From: Cornus controversa
Lineage: Eukaryota; Streptophyta; Magnoliopsida; Cornales; Cornaceae
Assembly: GCA_026545225.1 (NCBI GenBank)
Contig: CM048845.1
Location: 28,424,001-28,488,000 of the forward strand
Length of the DNA stretch: 64,000 nt
Direction: 5' to 3'
Shown here: one piece after another, positions 22,428 through 33,172 of the stretch
Numbering within the stretch: position 1 is the first letter of the stretch
Layout: each line of letters starts with the position of its first letter
Position numbers and translations under genes: made by a program
The notes under the pieces: generated by a model
Told to the model about the DNA's origin: nothing
What the model saw: the letters and a program-made list of their open reading frames with translations, nothing else
Databases searched by the model: none

Positions 22428-25400
22428 ATGCAAGGTCGTCGTTCTGTAGCTGATCCTTTGATACCTCTTGATCCTGATCCTGAACGTACTCTTAGACAAC
22501 AGAGGAACATCCCTGTTGATACCATTGTGCAAGAGGAAGAAATAATTGAAGACATGGCAGAAGAGAGGAATAACAACCTTGTTCCTAATGCTGATAGAGA
22601 AAGAGCTAGACTGCTGAGGGACAACTATGTTCCTGAGACATATACCTCACTAGCAGGTTTTCAACTGCCCAATGTCATAGCACAAAATTATGAGATCAAG
22701 TCCAGCATTATTCAGATGTTACCATCTTATTTTGAGCTGACTCAAGAAGACCCTTACAAGCATCTGGATGACTTCATTGAAGTGTGCTCGACTACAGAAA
22801 TTCATAACTTCTCTGAAGATGCTTTCAGAATGAGACTTTTTCCATTCTCTCTGAAAGACAAAGCAAAGTATTGGTTCAATTCTCTACCGGCTGGTTCTAT
22901 CACGACTTGGACTCAGATGCAACATGAGTTTCTCAAGAAGTATTTTTCGATAGGGAAGACCAATCAGTTCAGACGTGCTATCACTGGTTTCTCCCAACAT
23001 GAGGGGGAACAATTTTATGAGACATGGGAAAGATTCAAGGACCTTCTTAGGAAGTGTCCCCATCATCAAGTTCCTAAGTGGCAACTAGTGCAGAGTTTTC
23101 ATGAAGGGCTCACAGAAGCCAACAGACAGATGGTTGATGCGTCATGTGGAGGTACTTTTATGTTGAAGAGTGAATAAGAGGCATGGACCTTATTTGAAAA
23201 TCTTAGTGACAACTCTCTACAACATGTGTCCTCTACTCGTTCGAGCAGACCTGCCACTACCAGGAAAACTGATGGAATTTATGAGGTTGGTGCTTCAGAA
23301 GCTATGCCAATCGACATTGATTTAATTGCACAGAAGGTAGCAGCAATTATGGCTGCCAATCAAACTCCTTCTGCTTCAAATTCTTCATTGCTAGGCCCTT
23401 ATGAATTTTGCTCTAGTCCTATGCATAACGTGAGCAATTGTCCTTCGGTGGGACAATTTTCTGATATTCAACATGAGCAAGTTCAAGCTACGTTCACTGG
23501 ACCAATGAATCCTCCACGAGGTAATACTTACAATCCCACATGGAGGAATCATCCTGGTTTTTCTTACAGTAATCAAGGGGCAGCAATGCAACCATCATAT
23601 CAACCTAGGACTTTTGTGCCTCAACAACAATATCAAACACAAAGTCCTATGGCCCAAAGAATTTCTGCTATTGAAGACAAGCTGACTCTTACCTTGTCTA
23701 AATTTGACAAGCTTGATTCTCTCATAGAGACAGTGCAAGCTACTGCAGCAACAGTACAATCTACAGTTCAGCTAGTGCACTCGCATTCTCAATTCATTGC
23801 CAAACTGGAATCTCAGTTTGGACAGCTTGCTACTTCATTGAGTAGAAGAGAAGAAGGGAAGCTCCCTAGTCAACCAATTGCTAATCCAAGAGGGATGCAA
23901 GCTTCCACAAGTAACCCACACTATGAGCAAGTCCAAGCTATTGCCACTTTGAGAAGTGGGAAAATAATTGATAATAAGGTGGGTGAGAAGAAAGAAGAAG
24001 AAAAAGTGACCACAAGTCCAAGTGCTGAAATTCCTTATGAGCCCAAGGCTCCTTTCCCACAACGTTTCCTAGAAGCATCTAAATTGGGGAAGCAAGGGGA
24101 CAAGCTGCATGACATGATGGAGGTGTTTCGATAAGTGAAGATTAATTTGCCACTCCTTGATGCCATCAAGCAAATTCCTCCTTATGCTAAATTTTTAAAG
24201 GATTTGTGCACTCAGAAAAGGCGTTCTAAAAGTCATGTGCCAAAGAAAGTGATGCTGCCACAACAAGTAATTTCAATAATTCAGCAGTGTACTCCTCCCA
24301 AGTACAAAGATCCTGGTGCTCCAACTATCTCATGCATTATTGGGGAGCACCATGTGGATAAAGCTCTTCTTGATTTGGGTGCAAGTGTGAATTTGCTACC
24401 CTATTCAGTCTACTTACAATTGGGCTTGGGAGAATTGAAGCCTACCTCGGTGGTATTATAGTCTACTTAAAAACAGATTTGTTCGTTTTCTTCTCCAAAT
24501 ATGACAACAGCCACACGTTGGAATGCATGTTCACTTTTCAAAGAGGATTTTGGGGTTAGAATTGTTATATTTGTTCGGGCTGGCCATTATGTGGGGACTG
24601 TCGTTCATTTATAGCTTGTGAAAGTCCATTTTTGCTAATGACCACATAGTTCTGTAATACTTGTTGCATTTGACAAATATGAAATGAGCGGATGATCACC
24701 CTTTATCTAGTTGATGACTGAGCATGGTTAAACTTTTGTATAAGATAGTTGATTTCATTTTTGTAATATTGTATTGCTAAGGGACTAGCAATATGTAAGT
24801 TTGGGGGTGTGATAAGTGTTCAATTCTATGCATTTGAACCCTCTTTATTGCACATGTTAGTTCCATTTTTGCGTTTACCGAGATATGGTTACGGTATTTT
24901 TGTGTTTTTGATGTCTTGCAGGTATTGGAGTAAATGGAGCAAAGTTGGAAGCTTTCTGCAGTCAAGAGAAGAAATCATAAAAGGCAGCCAAGGCATCTCG
25001 ATCAATCGAGATGTTGATCTCGATTAATCGAAATCTCGATTGATCGAGATCTCATTTCGATTGATCAAAATCTCGATCAATCGAGATTCAATCTTGATCA
25101 ATCGAGATGCTGCAGAGCCCACTTGGCCACTTGCTCACCTGCTCTCCCACTTGCAACAAAATCCCCCTTTTTGCACGACTTAGGGGGATTATCTAACTTG
25201 AACAAGACTTTTGGGGGCCTTCTTGATACAAGAGATATATATAATGATATATATATATATATGGTGGGCCCCAAGGTGGAAAAAGAAGCCCAAAAAGCAC
25301 CAAAAGCCACATATATCTCATATCTCTCAACACACATCAAAGGGGAGAGGAGAGACCTTCGGGAGAGGAGGAGGAAAAGCTGAACCAGACCAAGAAGCTT

Positions 25401-27956
25401 CATTCTCTTCATCAATGGAAGGGTGCAAGGCAACCATGAGCAACTAACTCTTCTACTAAGGTGTTGGTTTCAACCCCTAGCCATGTAAACTTGTTCATCT
25501 TTGTAGCTCTTGGGATTTGTAATTAAGTGTTGATTATTTAGCCTAGTGATTATGTACACAAATACATCTCTTATATATATTCATTTGATATGGAATTTAT
25601 TCTTGTCTTAGAATAGATTTTGTCACTTGAATGCACAACATTTGCATATTCCACAAGAAGTGCAAATGATGGTTAGATAATGGTGTTTAAATGAATGTGT
25701 GATGTTAATTTGTATAAACCATGCCAAGACAAGGTAGTTTGGATGCATGTAGTGTTCACTTAGAGAGTAGAGTAATTAGGTAGTTAGTTAGGTTGAAGAG
25801 CTATGCTTGTTGAAGATGGATTATGATAGGTTAACACACACATTGATCTTTTGATATGCCATTGAGGTCACAAGCCTAATGACATTGTTAGGCATTTAAT
25901 TAATAAATCTCATGCTTGCTACACTTATGAACATGTGAATGGCTAGTGGTGGAAACCAACCCTAGTTCTCTCTCCCAACTTTAAACTCTTACTTTTCTTG
26001 TCATTTTATTCATGCAATAGTGTTTAAACATAAATTCAAAAATCTGTTTTCCGAATTAAAGTAGAATTAATCTTCCTTCAAGACAATTGCGACTAGTCCT
26101 CATGGGATCGATACCCTCTATATAGAACCTTATCTACAAAGATTCGTGCTCTTGCGAGTGGTTAAATTATATTTTGATAAAAAGGGAAAAATTAAGCTTA
26201 CAATATAATTTAGTTTCAACCACATCAGCCTTCATTGGAGTCCCCTCCAGAATTAGAATTGAAGCCCTTGCTTGACAAATTGAAGTATGTATTCTTGGGG
26301 GCACAGAAAACTCTTCCTGTTATAATTGCCTCTGATCTGATAGAAATTCAAGAGAAGAGCTTAGTAGAGGTTTTATACCAATATCGTGAAGCAATTGGAT
26401 GGAGTGTTACTGATCTTAAGGGAATTGATCCCTCGATTTGCATGCACAAAATTCATCTGGAAGAAGGATGTAAGGCAACCAGAGAGGCACAGAGGCAACT
26501 GAACCCCAACATGAAGGAGGTGGTAAAGAAAGAGGTTGTCAAGTTACTTGATGCAGAAATCATTTATCCAATTTCTGACAGTACATGGGTGAGTCCGACA
26601 CAAGTGGTTCCAAAGAAATCTGGTCTTACCATTGTCCCTAACTCTATGGGAGATCTTGTTCCACAATGTACTGCCATAGGATGGCGTGTTTGCATTGATT
26701 ACAGAAAGCTCAATTCTATGACAAGGAAAGATCACTTCCCTCTCCCATTCATTGATCAAATACTTGAAAGGTTAGCTGGCCAGAGCTATTATTGCTTTCT
26801 AGATGGCTACTCTGGTTATAACCAAGTAGCTATGGATCCAGAAGATCAAGAGAAGACCACTTTCACTTGTCCCTTTGGTACTTTTTCTTATTGTCGTATG
26901 CCTTTTGGATTATGTAATACTCCAGCTACATTCCAGAGGTGTACGATGGCCATCTTTTCCGACATGGTGGAAAAATTCTTGGAGGTGTTCATGGATGACT
27001 TCTCTATTTTTGGATCATCCTTTGAACACTGTTTGAGCAATTTATCACTTGTGCTTTAAAGGTGCCGAGAGCGTAATTTGGTACTTAGTTGGGAGAAGAG
27101 CCATTTCATGGTAAAAGAGGGTATTGTATTGGGCCATATTGTTTCAGAGAGGGGCATTGAAGTTGATAAAGCAAAGATCGACCTAATTGCAACTCTGCCT
27201 CATCCAACTTCGGTAAGGCAAGTTCGATCTTTCTTAGGCCATGCCGGGTTCTATAGGAGATTCATCAAGGATTTCAGTAAAGTGGCTCGACCATTGTGCC
27301 ATTTGTTATCTAAAGATGTTCCCTTTATCTTTGATGAAGATTGTGTGAAAGCTTTTGAAAAGCTTCGGTCTCTGTTATCTTCTGCACCAATTATGCAATC
27401 GCCAAAATGGGCTTTACCTTTTGAAATCATGTGTGATGCCTCTGATTATGCAGTGGGAGCAGTGTTGGGACAAAGAGTAGAGAAACGGCCATATGTCATC
27501 TATTACGCTAGTAAGACTCTCTCTGATGCCCAACTCAATTATACAACCACAGAGAAAGAGCTTCTAGCTGTAGTGTTTGCCTTGGACAAGTTTCGTTCTT
27601 ATTTACTGGGCTCCAAGGTGGTTGTCTACTCTGATCATGCAGCATTGAGACACTTATTGGCAAAGAAAGAAACCAAACCGCGTCTTATTCGATGGATTTT
27701 ATTGCTGCAAGAATTTGATTTGGAGATAAAAGACAAAAAGGGGACGGAGAATGTGGTTGCGGATCATTTATCTCGGATTGAGTTTGAGCCGGTGATCGAT
27801 GAATTACCGATTCGAGACTCATTCCTGGATGAGCAATTGTTTGGAATTGGTTTTATGAAAGTTAATGGCCAAAGGTTGAAGCATTGTGTGGAAGGATGTG
27901 TGCCAAGAAGAGACGTAGAGTCCGTCGACTTGACGGATCCCGTCTATTCGACTTAA
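22428..27956 (+). pseudogene. gag-pol region of Athila A2
   Basis: Gag begins MQGRRSVADPLIPLDPDPER, like the Athila B gag. The gag core near 22680-23170 contains [19 protein letters not shown] and FLKKYFSIGKTNQFRRAITG. A proline- and glutamine-rich tail with coiled-coil character follows (near 23640-23860). The protease core (ALLDLGASVNLLPYSVYLQL) is near 24365. Reverse transcriptase is at about 26500-27060, with [12 protein letters not shown] and the catalytic EVFMDDFSIFG. RNase H is near 27420 ([15 protein letters not shown]). The last part matches the end of the Athila B pol (VNGQRLKHC...LTDPVY). Integrase was not recognised. The region is interrupted by a piece of a second element (24466-26227) and broken several more times. 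Confidence 0.88.
24466..26227 (+). mobile_element. Truncated 3' end of an Athila B family element inside A2
   Basis: Bases 24466-24809 match the 3' untranslated region of Athila B (58396-58741), including the polypurine tract. Bases 24810-26227 match its LTR, from TGATAAGTG to CCACATCA. There is no second LTR and no target duplication. The piece therefore did not arrive in this form by simple integration; ectopic recombination or template switching is more likely. The LTR portion keeps most of the TCGAT palindromes at about 24997-25107. Confidence 0.88.
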
Positions 27957-28284
27957 TCCCTTCGGAGAGTCAATCGTCTCCTACGAAAGTTAAATTGTAG
28001 GTTCTGTATGTATTTCTATACTTTATTTCCTTTAGTTTTCTTTAATTTTAATTTTTAGTTTTAGTTTTCTTAACTTTTTCTTCAATTCTAGTTGCGTTTT
28101 AATGTTTTTTCTTCGAGTTTTTGATGTATAAGTTGCTTCCGGAGGATGCCAAGAGGTGTACCGAGGTATTCGGACTCAAGACGGGTGAAAAATAGTGCTC
28201 TCGGTCGACTTTGGGCGATGGAGACTCAAAAATATCAAGTCTCGATCGAACTTGGGCGATGGAGGGCCAAACAGGCCTTCAGGA

Positions 28285-28400
28285 GGGGGATCGATCGCCC
28301 CAGCCAAGGGGGATCGATCGCCCCAATGTATTTTTTGAAGATCCCCACCAGCAGGTGGGCGATCGATCGCCCATCTTAGGGGGGATCGATCGCCTAGGCC
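28285..28400. repeat. GATCGATC palindrome cluster before the env-position ORF of A2
   Basis: Four palindromic units of the form GGGCGATCGATCGCCC or GGGGGATCGATCGCCCC lie at about 28285, 28308, 28354 and 28379. They sit directly upstream of a TATA-like box. Two related GGTCGACTTGGGCGATGG-type repeats precede them at 28200-28265. Confidence 0.8.
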
Positions 28401-28430
28401 CATGGAGGGGCTGCCCGAATTTTTAAGGCC

Positions 28431-28437
28431 TATAAAG
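28431..28437 (+). promoter_or_regulatory. TATA-like box upstream of the A2 env-position ORF
   Basis: TATAAAG lies about 30 bp after the palindrome cluster and about 410 bp before the likely start codon at 28845. A possible splice donor (AAA/GTAAGT) is at 28647; a matching acceptor is less clear. This mirrors the better-supported arrangement in Athila B. Confidence 0.45.
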
Positions 28438-28844
28438 GTCACTTATCCTCCTTTGTTGCTACTACTTGCATCCTAGACCTCTTTGAACTCCAATTCAAGT
28501 CCTACATCATCCGGAAAACTAATTTCTTCAATTAGTGAGTATTAAACATGAATTCAACATTGATCATCATCAACTTCAACATCAAATTGGATCAAAAATC
28601 ACTAGTTCTCAAAGGAAGCTCTCACTTTTTCAAGTTCAACATCAAAGTAAGTGAAGTTTTTCTTTGAAGAAATTGTTCAAATCTTTTTGAGGGATTTTGA
28701 AGACCAAGTTTGGGGGATCAATTTGGTGTATTTACTTATTCGATTTGGGTGGAAAAATTACCGAAAAGAGGAGGTTGAAGGGTACAAGTTAATTGTGCAC
28801 GCCAAGTGTTCGATTTAATTCCTCAACCACACTTTTCTACTTCT

Positions 28845-30050
28845 ATGGCACCCAAAAGAGCAAGTCACCAAGGTGCTTCAAGTTCACGTAATCCTCGCCG
28901 AGCGAGGCATGATCCGACCACAGGTTCTTCACGATCTCGCCGAGAAGGTGTTCAAGAGAGATGGCATCCAAGGGCGTTGAACTTTGAAACCACGTTTGAC
29001 ATAGCCGAACTTTATGGTATGTTTCCCGAGACACGATGGGGGATTTCTGACATCCGTCATCGTCGGTCGGCATCCATTTTTGTTCCACTCTCGTCTACTA
29101 TTTATCTGAGGCTTGTCAAGGTATTTTATCAGAACTTAATGCCGACACCTGATGAGCGGGATGTGCTTACTTCTTCCGTAGATGGAACAATAGTTCGGGT
29201 GGACATGTCATCCATTGCCATTGCCATGGGTTGTCCTCATGAGTGCCCAAATGATTTATCTCATATCTATACTCCTCTACCCGACGAGTTGTCGGTAGGC
29301 AATATGGTTGCACATTTGTGTGCCAACCAATTTTCCGGACCGAAAAGGAATGCAGCTTCAAAGTCTTCAATGCCGAATCATTTATGGTTCCTTGACACTG
29401 TTCTACTCAAGAATGTATGTCCAATTGGACATAAAACCGAGAGATGTCAAGAGTTCCTCAGATCATTATATGCTATACATTTTGGGCATTGGCTGTCATT
29501 CCCACAGATTGTTTGGGGCCAGATGGAGAAATTCTATTCCAAAGTTGTAGCCAAGGCACCAGACAGTGCAAGTGACTGGGAGTTTCCATTCCCTACTATT
29601 ATTCACCAGTTGCTTGTGGCACAGGGGTATGCAGTCTATGAGGACGAGTTTGCCTTTCCATATGATCTTCATTATGGCACGCATGACTGGAACCTGAGTC
29701 GATCTCATATGCACCAGAGAGTCATAGCGGCGCCTGGTGAGGTATCTCGGTTGGCCCAGGGAGGAGAGCATATAGATATACCACCACCGGTGAAAGATCC
29801 AAAGGCGATGGAGGCTGAGGAAGAGGAGGTGCATGCACAGGCTGGTGGCCATGATTATCAATATTTAGAGGGGCAGATTGCTGGGTTGACAGCCCAGTTT
29901 GGCACCCTACAGACAGAGGTCTCCACACAGTTTGGTGCAATGAGAACAGAGATGGCGGATCACTTTCGTGACACTCGCCAAGAGCAACTAGAGATGAGGA
30001 GGATGATGCGTGCACTGATGCATCAAGCAAACTTGGATCCAGATGCTTGA
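28845..30050 (+). CDS. Athila env-position ORF, copy A2
   Basis: The frame can be opened from 28806, but the ATG at 28845 (MAPKRASHQGASSSRNPRRA) begins where the basic, conserved N-terminus begins and is preferred. It has about 400 residues. After a basic, serine- and arginine-rich N-terminus comes the 'putative plant transposon protein' domain, with FETTFDIAELYGMFPETRWG near residue 50, SSMPNHLWFLDTVLLKNVCP near residue 175 and SFPQIVWGQMEKF near residue 215. An acidic segment and a C-terminal coiled coil (MADHFRDTRQEQLEMRRMMR) follow. No signal peptide or membrane helix is seen. It is uninterrupted here and in A1, although gag-pol of A2 is broken. Function is unknown; gag-related or nucleic-acid-associated roles are possible, but nothing visible decides it. 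Confidence 0.8.
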   Translation: MAPKRASHQGASSSRNPRRARHDPTTGSSRSRREGVQERWHPRALNFETTFDIAELYGMFPETRWGISDIRHRRSASIFVPLSSTIYLRLVKVFYQNLMPTPDERDVLTSSVDGTIVRVDMSSIAIAMGCPHECPNDLSHIYTPLPDELSVGNMVAHLCANQFSGPKRNAASKSSMPNHLWFLDTVLLKNVCPIGHKTERCQEFLRSLYAIHFGHWLSFPQIVWGQMEKFYSKVVAKAPDSASDWEFPFPTIIHQLLVAQGYAVYEDEFAFPYDLHYGTHDWNLSRSHMHQRVIAAPGEVSRLAQGGEHIDIPPPVKDPKAMEAEEEEVHAQAGGHDYQYLEGQIAGLTAQFGTLQTEVSTQFGAMRTEMADHFRDTRQEQLEMRRMMRALMHQANLDPDA

Positions 30051-31685
30051 CAGGAAGGTAACCATCTTTTGTATTTTATTTTATTTTTAGTTTTTATTTT
30101 TCTTTTTATTTTTCTTTTTGTAGTTAGGATTTTATTATAAAAAATAAAAATAAAAAATAAAAAAAAAATGAAAAATGAAAAAAATATTTTATTTTGTTTT
30201 AGGATTTTTCTCTTTCATATTTATTTTCACCCATACTATTTCACTTAATCTTTGGGGTGTAGTGGTTCGTTTTGATAGTTTTTGACATCCAAGTTTGGGG
30301 GTGTGCTTCATTGCCTTCATACTAGTGATGTACTCTATTTTCTTTCCACTACTCCGGATTTCTGGTAACATCGTTCTTACTCTTCTCTATGCTTTAATTG
30401 ATAGTACATTGAGGACAATGTACAGTTTAAGTTTGGGGGTGAGGCGATGCCTATTTGTTTGCTTTATTGCATATGGGGGAAAATTTGTGAAATTCTTCTT
30501 GTATTAGGATTTTATTTTATTTTATTTTCTTAGTTTGTTTTTTATTTTATTTTGTTTTATTTTTTTTAGATAGAATGTTTTTACATGATTCAAGGGATTA
30601 ATACCTTATGTAGGTGCTTAATTTGCAATTTTTGATTATATGTTCGATTTTTGGAAACTGTGGTTTAAATTAAGTGGTTTTAATCATGGTTTGCATCGAC
30701 ATGCTTTGGAGTAATTAGTTTTAGTTTCCTTACATATACAAACACACTAGCATAATCTTGTGGGGTATAAACCTATGTTCTGACTTATTGAGTTACATAT
30801 GCTTGATATTAATTAGTATCTCTTGAGAATGAGTACCGATGACGTGTCTTACTTGACTTCAATGAAAAAGAAAAAAAGAAGGAAAAAAGTGATGAATAAG
30901 CAAATCAATTTGATCCTTTTCATGAGTAACCGGGCCTCTATGCCTCAGGAAGCACGGAGTGTTCGCGTCAAAAGTGGAAGGGTGAGGAAAGATGAGCATT
31001 GGTTGTCTTGATTTGTAGCCTGACTGATTCGAGTAATTAGGTCTTCAGGGTATCTTAAAGCCTAGTGCCCTAAAGCCATCTGGTTTGGGAGTCACTGACT
31101 GAAAGCTTGCTACATGGATCTTTCAGAAAGCTTAATAGATCAAGACATTGCACAACCAATAAAGCAATGAAAAAAAAAGGAATTAAAAAAATTGAAAAGT
31201 CATGTATTCATGTTTGGAAGTATGATTTCAATAAGGGGAGCTCGTGAGTTGAAGGGGTATGTGCCTTAATATATTCAGAGCTTGGTGATGCTACATAAGA
31301 GGACTGCTAGTTCACTTTACACGAGGGAGCTAGAGTTGATTATTTTGAGATATATTGATCTGAATTATGCATGGGGACCATTGAGTTGAATTATAGAATT
31401 TGAACGTTTGAAATTATTCTTGAATGCAAGTTTGTAACTATATATTGTAATCTTCTTCTTGAATTAATGTTGAAATAGAATTTTGAATGTTTGTGGGTAA
31501 CATTTCTGGAAACCCTCACGAGACTATACTCGTCCACTAGGGGGAACCTAGGCTTTTAAAGGCTTGTTGCATATGCTAAATGCAATCGTTTCTCCCACGA
31601 AAGTGGAGTTGGGTAGTTTAGTTAGTGTTTAGTAGTTTCTTTGTTTTAGTTTTGTTTTATTCTATTACTAAGGGACTAGCAATAT
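30051..31685 (+). other. 3' untranslated region of Athila A2
   Basis: This region carries the same features as in A1: A/T tracts, two AAGTTTGGGGGTG motifs near 30291 and 30431, the stem ACATTG-AGGA-CAATGT near 30407-30422, and the block near 30925-31140 that is shared with Athila B. No gene is seen. Confidence 0.75.
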
Positions 31686-31700
31686 GTAAGTTTGGGGGTG
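31686..31700 (+). promoter_or_regulatory. Polypurine tract of Athila A2
   Basis: GTAAGTTTGGGGGTG abuts the 3' LTR, identical in position and sequence to those of A1 and Athila B. Confidence 0.75.
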
Positions 31701-33167
31701 TGATCGGCGTTGAATGTTACGCATTCTAGCCTCTTAACTTATGTATTTTATTCTCCTAGTGATAGATTATTTTGTGATTTACTTTATTTTAGTGTTTTCT
31801 GTATTTTCAGGGCCTTAATGATTATTTCAGTTAATACCAAGCTTTTGGGCATTTAAAGAAGACATCCAAGATGGTGAGATGAAGCCTACATCAAGGTGAT
31901 TCACTCAACCATTTATTTCAACTCAAATCAGCCCAAGAAAGAGGTCCAAGAGAATTACGACTACTTAAGAAGGTTTCGGGCCTGAAGCCAAATCTGCGCA
32001 TAATACAGTCTTAATCCCGTTTTGGAAAATGGACCAGAAGTCTTATTTCTGAGCCTCAAATCGACATAATTCTCGAGCAGGATTGAACGAAATTTGATTC
32101 TTCACACTTTTGTATTTCACAAAAATTCCGTAAATCGGACTTCTAGTGGGTCAAAAGTTGGGCCGAAGTCAGCAGGAAAAACCCACCTAATTAGTGCTGC
32201 GGGAAACCCTAATTTATTCCTAATTGGATTAGGACTTTGGTGTATTCTCTTGGGGAATAAAGTGAAGACTTGGAGGCTGAATTGAGAAGAGATTAGACAG
32301 AGAGAACAGAGCTTGGAGAGTCTGAGAAGGCTGAGAAGAGAACAGAAACATATTGCAGAGCCATTGGAGAACGAAGTCAGACGCATAATTCAGAAAGATG
32401 ATGTCTTCTTCCTCAACAGTTGAAGCTTCTTCTTCTACCATGAGCGGCTAGTTCATCCACTAGGGTTTTGATGTAGCCCTAACAAAGCATCAATGGTTTG
32501 ATTGTTTTAATTATTGGGGACCTTTATATACATGCATAGATTGTGTAATTCAGAGGATTCTTATTATAGAATTGAGCAATAAAAGTCTTGTAAATTCAAT
32601 CTCAATGATTTCTTATCTTGTCTTAGATATTTAGTTGTTGTTATTGAACTCAATCTCTCTTATTTTCTGTGATCATGAGAGAGATTATTACACAATGGTA
32701 ATCACTGAATATATTGTTATGAGCTTTGATGGATTATGCCTAGAGAAGATGAACCATACTGCACTCTAGATTAGAGTAGTTAGGCAGATGGCCCATGCCA
32801 ATCGAAGATAGTCCATGGCTTAGCCTTAATCATATGTTATCTTCTTGACGGATGAAGGTGAGCTTATAGCCACCGACACCACTTATGCCTGATGTAATTC
32901 CCCTATAGTTGATTCAATTGATCATTGATTGTGGAGTTAGTGGTGAAGTCAAACACCCTAGATTTCTCTCATATTATCTTCACTATCTTGTTTACTTTGA
33001 TTTATTTTATTTTTCTTTTTCATTAATTTAGTTTAAAAATCAGAATTCTTTTCTCCTGAGGTACGATACCCCTTTCGATAGCCCTATTCTGCAAGGAATT
33101 CGTTCTATTGCGAAGTGTGAAAATTTTTAATTGATATACTTTTTGAGTCACACTCACACACGAATCA
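31701..33167 (+). repeat. 3' LTR of Athila A2
   Basis: This 1,467-bp partner of 20753-22282 has the same TG...CA ends and is followed by the target duplication CGAGG. Confidence 0.93.
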
Positions 33168-33172
33168 CGAGG

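Larger units (their letters stand above)
20753..33167 (+). mobile_element. Athila-lineage Ty3/gypsy element A2
   Basis: LTRs at 20753-22282 and 31701-33167 start TGATCGGCG and end CGAATCA. A perfect target duplication, CGAGG, lies at 20748-20752 and 33168-33172. The primer site is of tRNA-Asp type. Gag, the start of protease, RT, RNase H and the end of pol are recognisable, followed by the env-position ORF and a long 3' untranslated region. The LTRs differ by about 3-4% by eye, roughly one million years or somewhat more. The element is broken, with several interruptions in gag-pol, and it contains a truncated piece of an Athila B family element (24466-26227). It lies inside the protease/gag boundary of the Tat element. 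Confidence 0.94.

Noticed and set aside
28845-30050. Retroviral envelope glycoprotein
   Set aside because: No signal peptide, membrane anchor or cysteine pattern is visible; only the genomic position resembles env.
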